Counted from the stretch's first letter, positions 53,669 through 62,309 are shown. The stretch is 64,000 nucleotides of DNA from Microvirga arvi (GCF_016892765.1 NZ_JAFEMD010000004.1:1-64000); one strand, 5' to 3'. The notes: a model not told the origin generated them from the letters alone. Translations and numbers: made by a program.

Positions 53669-55984
53669 TTGGCCAAAACTTCGAAAGCCGACCGATCCGC
53701 CGCCCTTCCATCCCGAGAGGAGGTCGTCTCCTTCATCACACAGGCCCAGGGAAAAGTGGGCAAGCGCGAGATCGCGCAGCGCTTCGGCATCAAGGGCAAC
53801 GACCGCATCTGGCTGAAGCAGATCCTCAAGGATCTGGAGATCGAAGGCGTCGTCGACCGCCGCGGCAAGACCGTCCACAAGGCGGGCCAGCTGCCGCCGG
53901 TCGTGCTCGCCGACATCACCAAGCGCGACCGGGACGGCGAGCTGATCGCGGTGCCAACCGAGTGGGACGAGGAGGAGCACGGCACCATCCCGACCATCAT
54001 CATCGTGGCGCCGCGCAAGCCGCGCCCCGGCATGCCGGTGGCGGGCGTCGGCGACCGGGCGCTCCTGCGCGTCGATCCGCTGAAGCCCGGCGACATTCAT
54101 CACTATTCCGGGCGCGTGACCAAGATCATTGCCAAGAAGCAGGCGCAGGTGCTCGGCATCTTCCGGAGCCTGCCGGATGGCGGCGGCCGGCTCATTCCTG
54201 TCGACAAGAAGGCGCGCGATCAGGAACTGCAGATCAAACCGGGCGACGAGGCCGAGGCCCAGGACGGGGACTTGATTGCGGTCTCCATCGTCAAGCACGG
54301 CCGCTTCGGCCTGCCGACCGCCAAGGTGAAGGAGCGGCTCGGCTCGGTGAAGTCCGAGAAGGCGGTGAGCCTAATCGCCATCTTCGCCCACAACATTCCC
54401 AACGAATTCCCGAAGGCTGTTCTGGACGAAGCCGAGAGGGCGCAGCCGGCCTCCCTGGAGGGCCTTGAGGACTGGCGCGCCCTGCCCCTTGTCACCATCG
54501 ACCCGCCGGATGCCAAGGACCATGACGACGCCGTCCATGCCGTGCCGGACGATGACCCGAACAACGCCGGTGGCTACATTCTCACGGTCGCGATCGCCGA
54601 TGTGGCGGCCTATGTGCGCCCCGGCTCCGCGATGGACCGGGAGGCGCAGGAGCGCGGCAACTCGGTCTACTTCCCCGATCGGGTCGTGCCGATGCTCCCG
54701 GAGCGGATCTCGAACGATCTCTGCTCCTTGAGACCGCGGGAGGACCGCCCGGCCCTCGCGGTCCGCATGGTGATCGGCCCAGACGGACGGAAGATCCGCC
54801 ACAGCTTCCACCGGATCATGATGCGCTCGGCGGAGAAGCTCTCGTACAGCCAAGCCCAGGCCGCGATCGACGGCAGGCCCGACGAGGTCACGAGGCCGAT
54901 CCTCGACACCATCCTGAAACCCCTCTGGGCCGGGTATGAGCTCGCGAAAAGGGCACGCGACATCCGCGAGCCGCTCTTTCTCGATCTGCCCGAGCGCAAG
55001 ATCGTGCTCAATCCCGACGGCACGGTGGACCGGGTCTTCGTTCCCGAACGGCTCGAGGCGCACAGGCTCATCGAGGAGTTCATGATCCTGGCCAACGTGG
55101 CTGCGGCGGAGGCTCTGGAAAAGGCCGAATCCGACCTGATCTATCGGGTCCACGACGAGCCCTCGCTTGAAAAGATGCGCTCTCTGAGCGAGGTGCTGGC
55201 TTCCATCGGCCTCAAGATTCCTGGACAGGGGCCGATCAAGCCGGAGCTGTTCAACCGCATCCTGCGCAGCGTCGACGGCTCCGAGCACCAGCTCTTCATC
55301 AACGAGGTGGTCCTGCGCTCGCAGTCCCAGGCCGAATATTCGGCCGAAAACTACGGCCATTTCGGACTGAACCTCCGCCGCTATGCCCATTTCACCTCCC
55401 CCATCCGGCGTTATGCGGACCTCATCGTCCACCGGGCGCTGATCGGCGCGCTGAAGCTCGGCAAGGACGGGCTGTCCGACAGCACGAACCGGGCCGAGCT
55501 CATCGAGATCAGCGCCAAGATCTCGGCGGCCGAGAGGCGGGCCATGGCGGCGGAGCGTGAGACAATCGACCGCCTGATCGCGCACTTCCTCGCCGACCGG
55601 ATCGGGGCCACATTCGATGGGCAGATCTCGGGCGTGTCGAAGGCCGGGCTCTTCATCAAGCTGAGCGAGACCGGCGCGGACGGCTTCGTCCCGGCGGCCA
55701 CCATCGGCAACGATTACTACCGCTATGACGAGACCACGCATTCGATGCGCGGCGAGGATACCGGCGAGACCTACCGGCTTGGCGACAAGGTGGAGGTGAA
55801 GCTGGTGGAGGCGGCGCCCGTGGCGGGAGCCCTGCGCTTCGAGCTGCTCACCAAGGGCCGTTTCACCCGCAAAACCGGAGGCGGCAGGAAGGGCGGCAAG
55901 CGGCCGGCCCGCCGGGCCAAGGCGGCAGAAGCGTCCGCGCGCTCCCCGACGCGGGTGAAGGTCAAACGGCGCGGGCGCGCCTGA
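53669..55984 (+). CDS. rnr: Ribonuclease R
   Basis: 771 residues from TTG 53669. A winged-helix N-terminus (REEVVSFITQAQGKVGKREIAQRF) precedes cold-shock domains and the RNB catalytic domain with the four-aspartate site in TIDPPDAKDHDDAVHA. After it come HFTSPIRRYADLIVHRAL and a C-terminal S1 domain (FDGQISGVSKAGLFIKLSETGADGFVPA), and a basic tail. RNase R degrades structured RNA 3'-5' and acts in tmRNA quality control and rRNA processing. Confidence 0.97.
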   Translation: MAKTSKADRSAALPSREEVVSFITQAQGKVGKREIAQRFGIKGNDRIWLKQILKDLEIEGVVDRRGKTVHKAGQLPPVVLADITKRDRDGELIAVPTEWDEEEHGTIPTIIIVAPRKPRPGMPVAGVGDRALLRVDPLKPGDIHHYSGRVTKIIAKKQAQVLGIFRSLPDGGGRLIPVDKKARDQELQIKPGDEAEAQDGDLIAVSIVKHGRFGLPTAKVKERLGSVKSEKAVSLIAIFAHNIPNEFPKAVLDEAERAQPASLEGLEDWRALPLVTIDPPDAKDHDDAVHAVPDDDPNNAGGYILTVAIADVAAYVRPGSAMDREAQERGNSVYFPDRVVPMLPERISNDLCSLRPREDRPALAVRMVIGPDGRKIRHSFHRIMMRSAEKLSYSQAQAAIDGRPDEVTRPILDTILKPLWAGYELAKRARDIREPLFLDLPERKIVLNPDGTVDRVFVPERLEAHRLIEEFMILANVAAAEALEKAESDLIYRVHDEPSLEKMRSLSEVLASIGLKIPGQGPIKPELFNRILRSVDGSEHQLFINEVVLRSQSQAEYSAENYGHFGLNLRRYAHFTSPIRRYADLIVHRALIGALKLGKDGLSDSTNRAELIEISAKISAAERRAMAAERETIDRLIAHFLADRIGATFDGQISGVSKAGLFIKLSETGADGFVPAATIGNDYYRYDETTHSMRGEDTGETYRLGDKVEVKLVEAAPVAGALRFELLTKGRFTRKTGGGRKGGKRPARRAKAAEASARSPTRVKVKRRGRA

Positions 55985-55997
55985 CGAAGGACGAAGA

Positions 55998-56435
55998 ATG
56001 TCTTTGACGATCAAGAGTGCTGCGGCTGCGGATCCGCATGAGGTGAAGGTCATTCCCGCCATGCGGCGCGGTTTCCTGAACCGCTGCCCGGCCTGCAACC
56101 GCGGCCGTCTCTTCGGGCGCTTCCTGAAGGTGGTGGACCATTGCGAATCCTGCGGGACGGAGTTCCACCATCACCGTGCCGATGACCTGCCGCCCTATCT
56201 GGTGATCTTCATCGTCGGCCATCTGGTCGGCTACGGCATCCTCATGACGGAGACCAGGCTCGAGGTGCCGATGTGGGTGCACCTGGCGACCTGGCCGGCG
56301 CTTACGCTCATCCTGTGCCTTGCGCTGCTTCAGCCCGTGAAAGGCGCTGTCGTGGGGCTGCAATACGCGCTAGGTATGCATGGTTTCGGGGCGGCCCGAA
56401 CCAAGAAAATTGCCGACGAGGACAACTTAACGTGA
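55998..56435 (+). CDS. DUF983 zinc-ribbon membrane protein
   Basis: 145 residues from ATG 55998, 13 bp after rnr. A four-cysteine zinc ribbon (CPACNRGRLFGRFLKVVDHC then ESCG) lies before two transmembrane helices (LVIFIVGHLVGYGILM, WVHLATWPALTLILCLALLQP). DUF983 proteins are common in Alphaproteobacteria and of unknown function. The gene overlaps the NUDIX gene by 4 bp (GTGA), and rnr-DUF983-NUDIX-rpmG is a conserved order in this class. Confidence 0.93.
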   Translation: MSLTIKSAAAADPHEVKVIPAMRRGFLNRCPACNRGRLFGRFLKVVDHCESCGTEFHHHRADDLPPYLVIFIVGHLVGYGILMTETRLEVPMWVHLATWPALTLILCLALLQPVKGAVVGLQYALGMHGFGAARTKKIADEDNLT

Positions 56436-57184
56436 CGGATATCGAAACCCTGGCGAAGATGGATCGCCTCGTTTCCGCTGAGACCAACCCCAAGGCCCCT
56501 GTCCTCCGTCCCGTCGACGCAGCCACGCTCATCATCATCGACCGCAAGGGCAAGAGCCCGAAGGTGCTCATGGGCAAGCGCCATGCGGGGCTCAAGTTCA
56601 TGCCCGGCAAGTTCGTCTTTCCCGGCGGGCGCATCGAGGCCGGCGACCGCTCCATGACGGTGACCGGTGCCCTCCATCCCCGCGCCGAGCAGGCCCTCAT
56701 GGCCCGGGTGACGCGCCCGTCCACCCAGCGCTGCAGGGCCCTGGCGCTTGCCGCCATCCGCGAGACCTTCGAGGAGACCGGCCTGCTGCTCGGCACCAAG
56801 GAGTACGGCAGCCCGGAGCGCGCACCTTCCGACACCGCCTGGACGGCTTTTCAGGAACGGGGTGTCCATCCCGACCTCGAATCCCTGCATTTCATCGGCA
56901 GGGCCATCACGCCCCCGAAGCGCGTCAGGCGATTCGATACCCGCTTCTTCTCCGTGGACCGCACCGCCATCGCCGACGAGGTGAAGGGTGTCATCGGCCC
57001 GGAAGCCGAGCTCGTGGAGCTGGCCTGGGTCACTATCGATCAGGCCAAGGCCCTGGACCTGCCGCCGATCACCACCGTGATCCTCGGTGAGCTGGAAGCC
57101 CGGATCGCCGCCGGTTTCAGCCACCAGCTCCCCGTCCCCTTCTTCCACCAGCAGCGCGGCCGTTTCGTGCGGGAATTGCTCTAG
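56432..57184 (+). CDS. NUDIX hydrolase with insertion inside the Nudix box
   Basis: 250 residues from GTG 56432. The Nudix glycines appear as KFVFPGGRIEAGD, but the REUXEEXGU part (IRETFEETGLLLG) comes about 35 residues later than usual, after SMTVTGALHPRAEQALMARV. This split arrangement is known from peroxisomal-type CoA hydrolases of the NUDT7/8/19 group, so a CoA or nucleotide diphosphate substrate is plausible. Translationally coupled to DUF983. Confidence 0.88.
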   Translation: MTDIETLAKMDRLVSAETNPKAPVLRPVDAATLIIIDRKGKSPKVLMGKRHAGLKFMPGKFVFPGGRIEAGDRSMTVTGALHPRAEQALMARVTRPSTQRCRALALAAIRETFEETGLLLGTKEYGSPERAPSDTAWTAFQERGVHPDLESLHFIGRAITPPKRVRRFDTRFFSVDRTAIADEVKGVIGPEAELVELAWVTIDQAKALDLPPITTVILGELEARIAAGFSHQLPVPFFHQQRGRFVRELL

Positions 57185-57192
57185 CCTTCTCT

Positions 57193-57294
57193 GGTGTCAC
57201 CCCCGGGCGGACCACAGCGCAGAGGACGGGAATTCACTCATAAGCGCCGAGCTACGAATCTGCTCCCCGGCCAAAACGCCGCCAGGGATGACAG
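57193..57294. repeat. Diverged type B repeat
   Basis: GGTGTCACCCCCGGGCGGAC ... GCCGCCAGGGATGACAGG, related at its ends to 20621-20725. It lies between the NUDIX gene and rpmG. Confidence 0.6.
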
Positions 57295-57446
57295 GAAGAA
57301 CGCCGGAAACGGCCCTCAACCCTTGACTGGCTGCCGATAATCGGGCATGGGAACCCCACGATTTTCCGGCCGGGTTCGCCCGGCCTTTGCGTTTCGGCGC
57401 GGCTCCAGGGCCAACCGAGCGCCTGAACCGAACAAGAGGTCCGACC

Positions 57447-57614
57447 ATGGCCAAAGCCGCAACAATCAAAGTGAAGCTCGTATCCACCGCCGACACGGGC
57501 TATTTCTACGTGACGAAGAAGAACTCGCGTACGATGACCGAGAAGCTCAACTTGAAGAAGTATGACCCGGTCGCGAAGAAGCACGTCGAGTTCAAAGAAG
57601 CCAAGATTAAGTAA
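57447..57614 (+). CDS. rpmG: 50S ribosomal protein L33
   Basis: 55 residues from ATG 57447 (AAGAGG upstream). [27 protein letters not shown] is typical L33. There are no cysteines, so this is the zinc-free (C-minus) form. It is followed by a strong terminator. Confidence 0.97.
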   Translation: MAKAATIKVKLVSTADTGYFYVTKKNSRTMTEKLNLKKYDPVAKKHVEFKEAKIK

Positions 57615-57642
57615 CCGGCTTCCTGCAAGAACATCTCAGACG

Positions 57643-57675
57643 AAAAACCGCCCTTCTAAGGGCGGTTTTTTTGTT
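57643..57675 (+). terminator. Rho-independent terminator after rpmG
   Basis: Stem AACCGCCC / GGGCGGTT with flanking A5 and T7 tracts (AAAAACCGCCC TTCTAA GGGCGGTTTTTTTG), 30 bp after the stop. The A/T flanks make it possibly bidirectional. Confidence 0.95.
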
Positions 57676-57717
57676 TGAGCTTCAGAGGTCAGCCCCAGCA
57701 GGGTTGCCTCGTGGGGC

Positions 57718-58305
57718 TTAGCGGTAGGAGTCGATCCGGCGGATCTGCCGGACTCGACGCTCACTGATCGCACCCGTGGTCAGCACGTCCCGGCGAACCG
57801 ACCGCACGACGGGGCCGCGGTCGCGATAGACGACACGGGTCACCGCACGTGGCTGACGGTAGACGGCGCGGGTGCGGTAACGCGGCTCAGCATAAACAAC
57901 CCGGTTCACCACCCTCGGCTGCCGATAGACCACGCGGGTCCGGTAGACGGGAGCCGGATCGTAGACGACCTGGGTGGCGGGAGCTGAGTAGTAGCCATAG
58001 GCTGCAGGGCTATAGGCCGGGCTGTAAGCGGGTGAGTAGCCATAGCCATAACCGTACTGGTTGCCGTAAGCAGGGTAGCTGCTGGGGTAATAGCCATAGC
58101 CAGGATATCCATAGCCCGGATAGGCATAGGCAGGACGAGCCGCAGCGGTGATGAGACCGCCAAGCACCGCACCACCAACTACACCGGCAGCAACAGCCCC
58201 GCCGTTCCAGCCGTGGCGATGGCCGTACCAACGCTGAGCCTCAGCCGAGCCGACGCTTCCGGCAGTCATGATGGCAACACTTGCCAGTAATGCTAACTTC
58301 TTCAT
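57718..58305 (-). CDS. Secreted Tyr/Arg-rich low-complexity protein
   Basis: 195 residues from ATG 58305, preceded by AGAGG. Signal peptide KKLALLASVAIMTAGSVGSAEA is followed by a glycine-zipper-like segment (AVAAGVVGGAVLGGLITAA), a Tyr/Gly/Pro-rich repeat block (YGYPGYGY, YSPAYSPAYS) and an Arg/Tyr repeat block (TRVVYRQPR, NRVVYAEPR, TRAVYRQPR). Proteins with this design are common in the envelope of Hyphomicrobiales, with no known function. The amphiphilic repeats suggest surface or aggregate binding. Confidence 0.85.
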   Translation of the reverse strand: MKKLALLASVAIMTAGSVGSAEAQRWYGHRHGWNGGAVAAGVVGGAVLGGLITAAARPAYAYPGYGYPGYGYYPSSYPAYGNQYGYGYGYSPAYSPAYSPAAYGYYSAPATQVVYDPAPVYRTRVVYRQPRVVNRVVYAEPRYRTRAVYRQPRAVTRVVYRDRGPVVRSVRRDVLTTGAISERRVRQIRRIDSYR

Positions 58306-58632
58306 GATCAACCTCTTGAGAAGTGGCAAATACCCTTCAATGCAAATCAATTCATAACTTGAGGTTTGGTTCGCAGCTTGGCTGCCAAGCACTTATGTTT
58401 ATTTAAAGATTGCGAGCTTTTCTGACAATTTGTTCATTTTTGTTGGAAATTTTAAACGCTCTTAGCTTGAGGAAGCCCTCAAGCCCAAAACTTGGTGGGA
58501 CTGATCCTGTTAGACGCCTCGCGCCATGCCGCTCCGCGCCGCTTGGCCAGGAAGCAAGCTGCTTTGCCTCACGGGCCGAGGCCGTTGTCGTCCAAAAGTA
58601 TGCGGCGTGGCCGTATCCACGAGCTTAACCGT
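58306..58632. other. Intergenic region, AT-rich near its left end
   Basis: 327 bp holding the presumed promoter of the Tyr-rich gene. I see no terminator, RNA gene or credible small ORF; an open stretch at 58410-58628 has no protein-like features. Confidence 0.5.
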
Positions 58633-59268
58633 TCAATGGGCATAAACTTGCGAACGCGGAAAGATGCTGTTTCCGGCCACCACCTGGGCAATCACGGAGG
58701 CGATCTTGTCCCCGCCCTTGGCGGAGGGTTCGATGGGATTGGCATAGTCGTCGGATTGATCGCAGATGAGACGCAGATCGATCAGCGGGAGCCTGCGGAT
58801 GAAAGCCTCGCGGGTAATGATGTCGTTGAAGATCGACAGGGCCGTCACGACGAAGCGCTGCTCCTGCGGATCGGGGAAACGCGCATCGTAGATCGTGCAG
58901 AGCGCCGTTGGCAGGCGCCGGTCCAGAACACTGTCCAGCATGGCCCGGTAGCTGCGCGCGAACTCGTCCTGAACACCCGCGAACCTGCCGATGACCTCGG
59001 CGACGGAACGGGCCTGCTCGCGCAAGATCCCGCTGTTGCGCAGAGCGTCATTGCCGCCGGCGCTCACCACCAGATGAGTGGCATCCGGCGGCACGCGCCC
59101 CATCTGGCGGTCTATATCCGCAGTCACGGCACCATCGACGGCGCATAAGGTCGCCCTCCAGCCCTGCGGAAGCCTGGCTTGGACCTGCCTCACCACGTCG
59201 GGCTCGCCGCGATTCACATAGGCGCCGTTGTCGAAGATGCTGTCACCGAGCAGAACCACATGGGTCAT
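58633..59268 (-). CDS. SGNH/GDSL-family hydrolase with Asn at the usual His position
   Basis: 211 residues from ATG 59268 (GGGAGAG upstream). Block I is LLGDSIFDN with nucleophile Ser10, block III is SAGGNDAL (Gly71, Asn73). At block V, where D-x-x-H-P is expected, the sequence is DDYANPIEPS (Asp174 ... Asn177-Pro178), so the catalytic His is not where the family would place it. The protein has no signal peptide and would be cytoplasmic. Function unknown: possibly an esterase or a degenerate member. Confidence 0.85.
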   Translation of the reverse strand: MTHVVLLGDSIFDNGAYVNRGEPDVVRQVQARLPQGWRATLCAVDGAVTADIDRQMGRVPPDATHLVVSAGGNDALRNSGILREQARSVAEVIGRFAGVQDEFARSYRAMLDSVLDRRLPTALCTIYDARFPDPQEQRFVVTALSIFNDIITREAFIRRLPLIDLRLICDQSDDYANPIEPSAKGGDKIASVIAQVVAGNSIFPRSQVYAH

Positions 59269-59432
59269 GCTTCTCTCCCGAGCAGTCACGCACGTGCTCC
59301 TCGTCTCAAGAAATCAAACCGTTGTGGCGAAAACCTGGGCCAAGCTGCCCTTGTTCCGGCCCGAGCCTGCGGAACGGGCCATCGCAGGCGGACGTTGAAC
59401 CTAGGCCCGATAATGGGCCGAGGAGAGATCAG

Positions 59433-59669
59433 ATGATCGAGACATTCAAGGCATCCCTGCTGACCCTGATGCTGACCGTCTGGAGCACCATCGTCATAGC
59501 CCAGACACCTCCCAGCAGCACCCCATCCCCTTCCGGCCCGGCGACGGGTACCACGCCGGGCGCGGCCGCGGATGCCGGAATGGACTGGATCTGGATCATC
59601 GTCGCCGTCGTCGTTGTCGCTGCCCTGCTCTACTATTTCCTCGGGCGCGGCCGCAGCACGCGAGTCTGA
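59433..59669 (+). CDS. Small exported protein with one membrane helix
   Basis: 78 residues from ATG 59433, preceded by GAGGAGAG. A signal peptide-like start (FKASLLTLMLTVWSTIVIAQ), a Pro/Thr/Ser-rich linker (PPSSTPSPSGPATGTTPGA), then a C-terminal transmembrane helix (WIWIIVAVVVVAALLYYFL) and a basic tail. I recognise no family. Confidence 0.7.
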   Translation: MIETFKASLLTLMLTVWSTIVIAQTPPSSTPSPSGPATGTTPGAAADAGMDWIWIIVAVVVVAALLYYFLGRGRSTRV

Positions 59670-59690
59670 CCCACACAGGATCGCTATAAG

Positions 59691-59957
59691 TCAGACTGAC
59701 GGCGGCTCGCCGTCAGTCTGAAAGAATAACCGAAAATTCTCCAGCCAGGACGCAAGCCAGAACTCGAGAGCCGTTTTGGCCGCCTGCTCGGTGGGTCCAT
59801 AACCCCAGGCATCCTCCTGCAGAGGCGTCGACCAGATCCAGAACCTGTTGCTGCCGTCATAGGCCACGCTGCCGACCTCAACGGATCCGACCGTGCCGAT
59901 ATGGCGGTTGAGGGGCACGCCAGCCACCTGATCCTGCCGCCACTGAATCCTGCTCAT
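59691..59957 (-). CDS. Small conserved hypothetical protein
   Basis: 88 residues from ATG 59957. Aromatic-rich, with no signal peptide or membrane helix (VAYDGSNRFWIWSTPLQEDAWGYG; AAKTALEFWLASWLENF). Its compositional features look like a real small globular domain. No known function and no motif that I recognise. Confidence 0.65.
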   Translation of the reverse strand: MSRIQWRQDQVAGVPLNRHIGTVGSVEVGSVAYDGSNRFWIWSTPLQEDAWGYGPTEQAAKTALEFWLASWLENFRLFFQTDGEPPSV

Positions 59958-60084
59958 GCGCCGCTTCGGCCTCTTGCTGACGCCTGCGAACTAGAGCGCT
60001 CAGCCACTCACACAAGTCCGCGAGCCTCAAGGAACAGGGATCCGCCGCCGACGTTCACGCAGGTGATCGAGAGGACGGGCTCGC

Positions 60085-60195
60085 ATGGAAGGCGGTGCGA
60101 TTTGGCCGATGACGATCGGCATGATCATCGTGCTTTCCAGCCTCATCCTCTGGATCGCGATCATGCTGCGCCGACGTCGGGGATTCCTCAAATGA
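60085..60195 (+). CDS. 36-residue single-pass membrane protein
   Basis: The frame ATG 60085 to TGA 60193-60195 encodes one hydrophobic helix (GMIIVLSSLILWIAIML) followed by RRRRG, so the C-terminus should stay in the cytoplasm. GAGAGGACGG lies upstream. The next gene begins 22 bp downstream. It is too short for most gene finders, so it is probably unannotated. Confidence 0.55.
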   Translation: MEGGAIWPMTIGMIIVLSSLILWIAIMLRRRRGFLK

Positions 60196-60217
60196 CAGCG
60201 TGCGAAAGGACGAGGCT

Positions 60218-60481
60218 TTGAAGCTCGAACTCATTCACAAATGGACCTGCCCCTACTCCGCCCGCGTCCGCGACTTCATCGAAGAGCATGGGCTGACGGA
60301 CCGGATCGCGTTCATGGAAATCAACGAGACCGACGGTGCCAAGGACAGGCTTACCTATTTAACCGGAAAGATCCAGGTGCCCTGCCTCGTCATCGAAGGG
60401 CAGCCGAAACTCGAAAGCCGCGACATCATCCAGTGGCTCTACCGGAATCTCGTTCGGGCGCAGGGCGAAGCCCGGACGTGA
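60218..60481 (+). CDS. Glutaredoxin-like thiol-disulfide protein
   Basis: 87 residues from TTG 60218 (AAGGA upstream; a GTG at 60200 is the other possibility). Thioredoxin fold of the GST_N/glutaredoxin type: CPYS active site near residue 11 (LIHKWTCPYSARVRDFI), cis-Pro strand VPCLVIEGQPKLESRDIIQWL. The second cysteine is replaced by Ser, so a monothiol mechanism is likely. Confidence 0.8.
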   Translation: MKLELIHKWTCPYSARVRDFIEEHGLTDRIAFMEINETDGAKDRLTYLTGKIQVPCLVIEGQPKLESRDIIQWLYRNLVRAQGEART

Positions 60482-60488
60482 GACCATC

Positions 60489-60863
60489 ATGCGTTTCCTC
60501 CCCACCAGCGTACATGGCGTGATCGACTATCTCTGGGGTCTGGCGCTTCTCGCATCCCCCTGGATTTTCGACTTCGCGGATGTCCCGGCGGCCAAATGGG
60601 TCGCGCTCGTGTTCGGGGTTGGGGCGATCCTCTATTACGTCCTCACGGCCTACGAACTGGGTCTCCTGAAGATCCTGCCTATGCCGATGCACCTGATCCT
60701 CGACGGGATCGGCGGGATCGTGCTCGCAGCCTCCCCGTTCCTGTTCGGCTTCGCGGATCAGGTGCTGTGGCCGCATCTTCTCTTCGGCCTGTTCTCGGTC
60801 GTCGCGTGCTTTGTCACACGTCTCGAACCGATGCTGTCCACCGGCCACCGGGAACCCGCCTGA
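60489..60863 (+). CDS. SPW repeat membrane protein
   Basis: 124 residues from ATG 60489, 7 bp after the previous gene. Two repeats of the SPW motif are visible (LLASPWIFDFAD and LAASPFLFGFAD), each in a pair of transmembrane helices, starting with PTSVHGVIDYLWGLALLAS. SPW proteins are small four-helix membrane proteins of unknown function, often near stress genes. Confidence 0.82.
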   Translation: MRFLPTSVHGVIDYLWGLALLASPWIFDFADVPAAKWVALVFGVGAILYYVLTAYELGLLKILPMPMHLILDGIGGIVLAASPFLFGFADQVLWPHLLFGLFSVVACFVTRLEPMLSTGHREPA

Positions 60864-60933
60864 ATAGCCAGAAAGCTTCGTTGACGGAGCCTCATAGCAG
60901 GCGCAGCATCGTGGCTCCTCAAGGGAGGCGGCC

Positions 60934-61116
60934 ATGTTCGAGAATGTCGTCCAGGCGAGCGAGGCGTATCGGGAAAGCGCCCATCGGATGCAAGGAACAC
61001 TTCGGATGGCGATGAAGGGCTGTCCGGAATGCGGCACGGCGCAGATGATCGCCTCGCCCAGCCTCGGCATCTGCGACGATTGCGGCTCCAATCTGGTGGT
61101 GCTGCCCCACGAGTAG
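60934..61116 (+). CDS. Small zinc-ribbon protein
   Basis: 60 residues from ATG 60934, preceded by GGGAGGCGG. Two CxxC knuckles, CPEC (residues ~30-33) and CDDC (47-50), make a C4 zinc ribbon; the N-terminal half is helical (VVQASEAYRESAHRMQGTLRMA). No family assignment. RNA/DNA or protein binding is the usual role of such ribbons. Confidence 0.7.
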   Translation: MFENVVQASEAYRESAHRMQGTLRMAMKGCPECGTAQMIASPSLGICDDCGSNLVVLPHE

Positions 61117-61189
61117 GCTCTCCGGCAAGGCGTCATTCCCGTAGCCGGTCGGGCGAACCACCCTCTATGCTCCGCGTTCGGAGAATCGC

Positions 61190-62308
61190 ATGGCATGGTC
61201 TGGGTGGATCGAAGGGACAGGTGAACGCATTGGGGCGCGCGCGGCCGAGCTGAAACTGGCCTTGCGGGTCACCATCGCCGGGACGCTCGCCTTTGCCGTC
61301 ACGCGCTTCTTTGACCTGCCCCAAGGTTATTGGGCCGTGATCACGGCCGTCGTCGTGATGCAGGCGAGCGTAGGCGGCTCCCTCAAGGCTGCCGTCGAGC
61401 GGTTCACCGGCACGCTCGCAGGGGCCGTCTATGGCGGCGCTATCGCGGCCCTCCTTCCTCACGGCTCGACCCTGAGTCTTGGGATCGCTATCGTCCTGGC
61501 CGTGTTCCCTCTGGCGCTCCTCGCTGCGATCAAGCCGGCTTTCCGGGTAGCGCCTATCACTTCCCTCATCATGTTGCTGCCGCCGACCGGACAGGCGATC
61601 GGCCCCCTCGCCTCGGTCATCGACCGGGTGCTGGAGATCACGCTCGGCAACATTGTCGGTGTGGTTGTCTCCCTGTTCGTTCTGCCCGCCCGCGCCCATA
61701 CGCTGATGACGGAAGCCGCCGCCAAGGTCGTCTCGCTCAACGCCGATCTGGTCTCGGTCTTCATCGACGAGCTGACGGATGACCCTACAAGCCGCGCGGC
61801 GTTGCAGAAGCTGCATCCGCAGATCCGTTCCGCCCTGAAGAAGGCGGAGGCCGCCGCCGAGGAGGCAGTTCGCGAACGCAGGAGCCATCTCACCGAGGCT
61901 CCCGACCCCGAGCCGCTCGTGCGCACCCTCTATCGGGTACGCCATGACCTCGTGATGATCGGCCGCGCGGCTTACAGCCCCCTGCCTGCTCCTGTCCTTG
62001 AAAGACTTGGGCCTTCTCTGACCGCGTTGCATCAGGCAACGCGCAAGCTTCTCTTGAACCTGTCCGAAGCTCTCCGGCAGCGCAGAAAGCCTCCTGATCC
62101 GAAGGCTTTCCGGGAAGCATTGGATGCCTTCACCAGCGCGGCGGAAGCGTTGAGGGCGGATGCACTCGTGCGGGAACTGCCCGGAAAGACTTTTGGACAG
62201 GTCTTCGCCCTGGGCTTTGCCTTCGAGCAGTTCCAGAAGAATCTCGGCGACCTGCTCGCCCGCACCGACGAGTTGGCGTTGGGACGCAAAGAGGCTGCGG
62301 GGAGTTGA
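61190..62308 (+). CDS. FUSC/aromatic acid exporter family membrane protein
   Basis: 372 residues from ATG 61190. The N-terminal half has about six helices beginning ALRVTIAGTLAFAVTRFF, with DLPQGYWAVITAVVVMQASVGGSLKAAVERFTGTLAGAV as in FUSC/YccS/AaeB-type proteins. The rest is a long helical cytoplasmic region (LKKAEAAAEEAVRERR). The family includes efflux proteins for aromatic acids; the substrate is unknown. It ends 1 bp before the start of the following hydrolase. Confidence 0.88.
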   Translation: MAWSGWIEGTGERIGARAAELKLALRVTIAGTLAFAVTRFFDLPQGYWAVITAVVVMQASVGGSLKAAVERFTGTLAGAVYGGAIAALLPHGSTLSLGIAIVLAVFPLALLAAIKPAFRVAPITSLIMLLPPTGQAIGPLASVIDRVLEITLGNIVGVVVSLFVLPARAHTLMTEAAAKVVSLNADLVSVFIDELTDDPTSRAALQKLHPQIRSALKKAEAAAEEAVRERRSHLTEAPDPEPLVRTLYRVRHDLVMIGRAAYSPLPAPVLERLGPSLTALHQATRKLLLNLSEALRQRRKPPDPKAFREALDAFTSAAEALRADALVRELPGKTFGQVFALGFAFEQFQKNLGDLLARTDELALGRKEAAGS

Positions 62309-62309
62309 T

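Noticed and set aside
54371..56098. Long open frame antisense to rnr and DUF983
   Set aside because: It spans two well-supported genes and shows no motif.
58410..58628. Small open frame after the Tyr-rich gene
   Set aside because: No ribosome-binding site, no protein-like composition, and it overlaps the end of the SGNH gene region.
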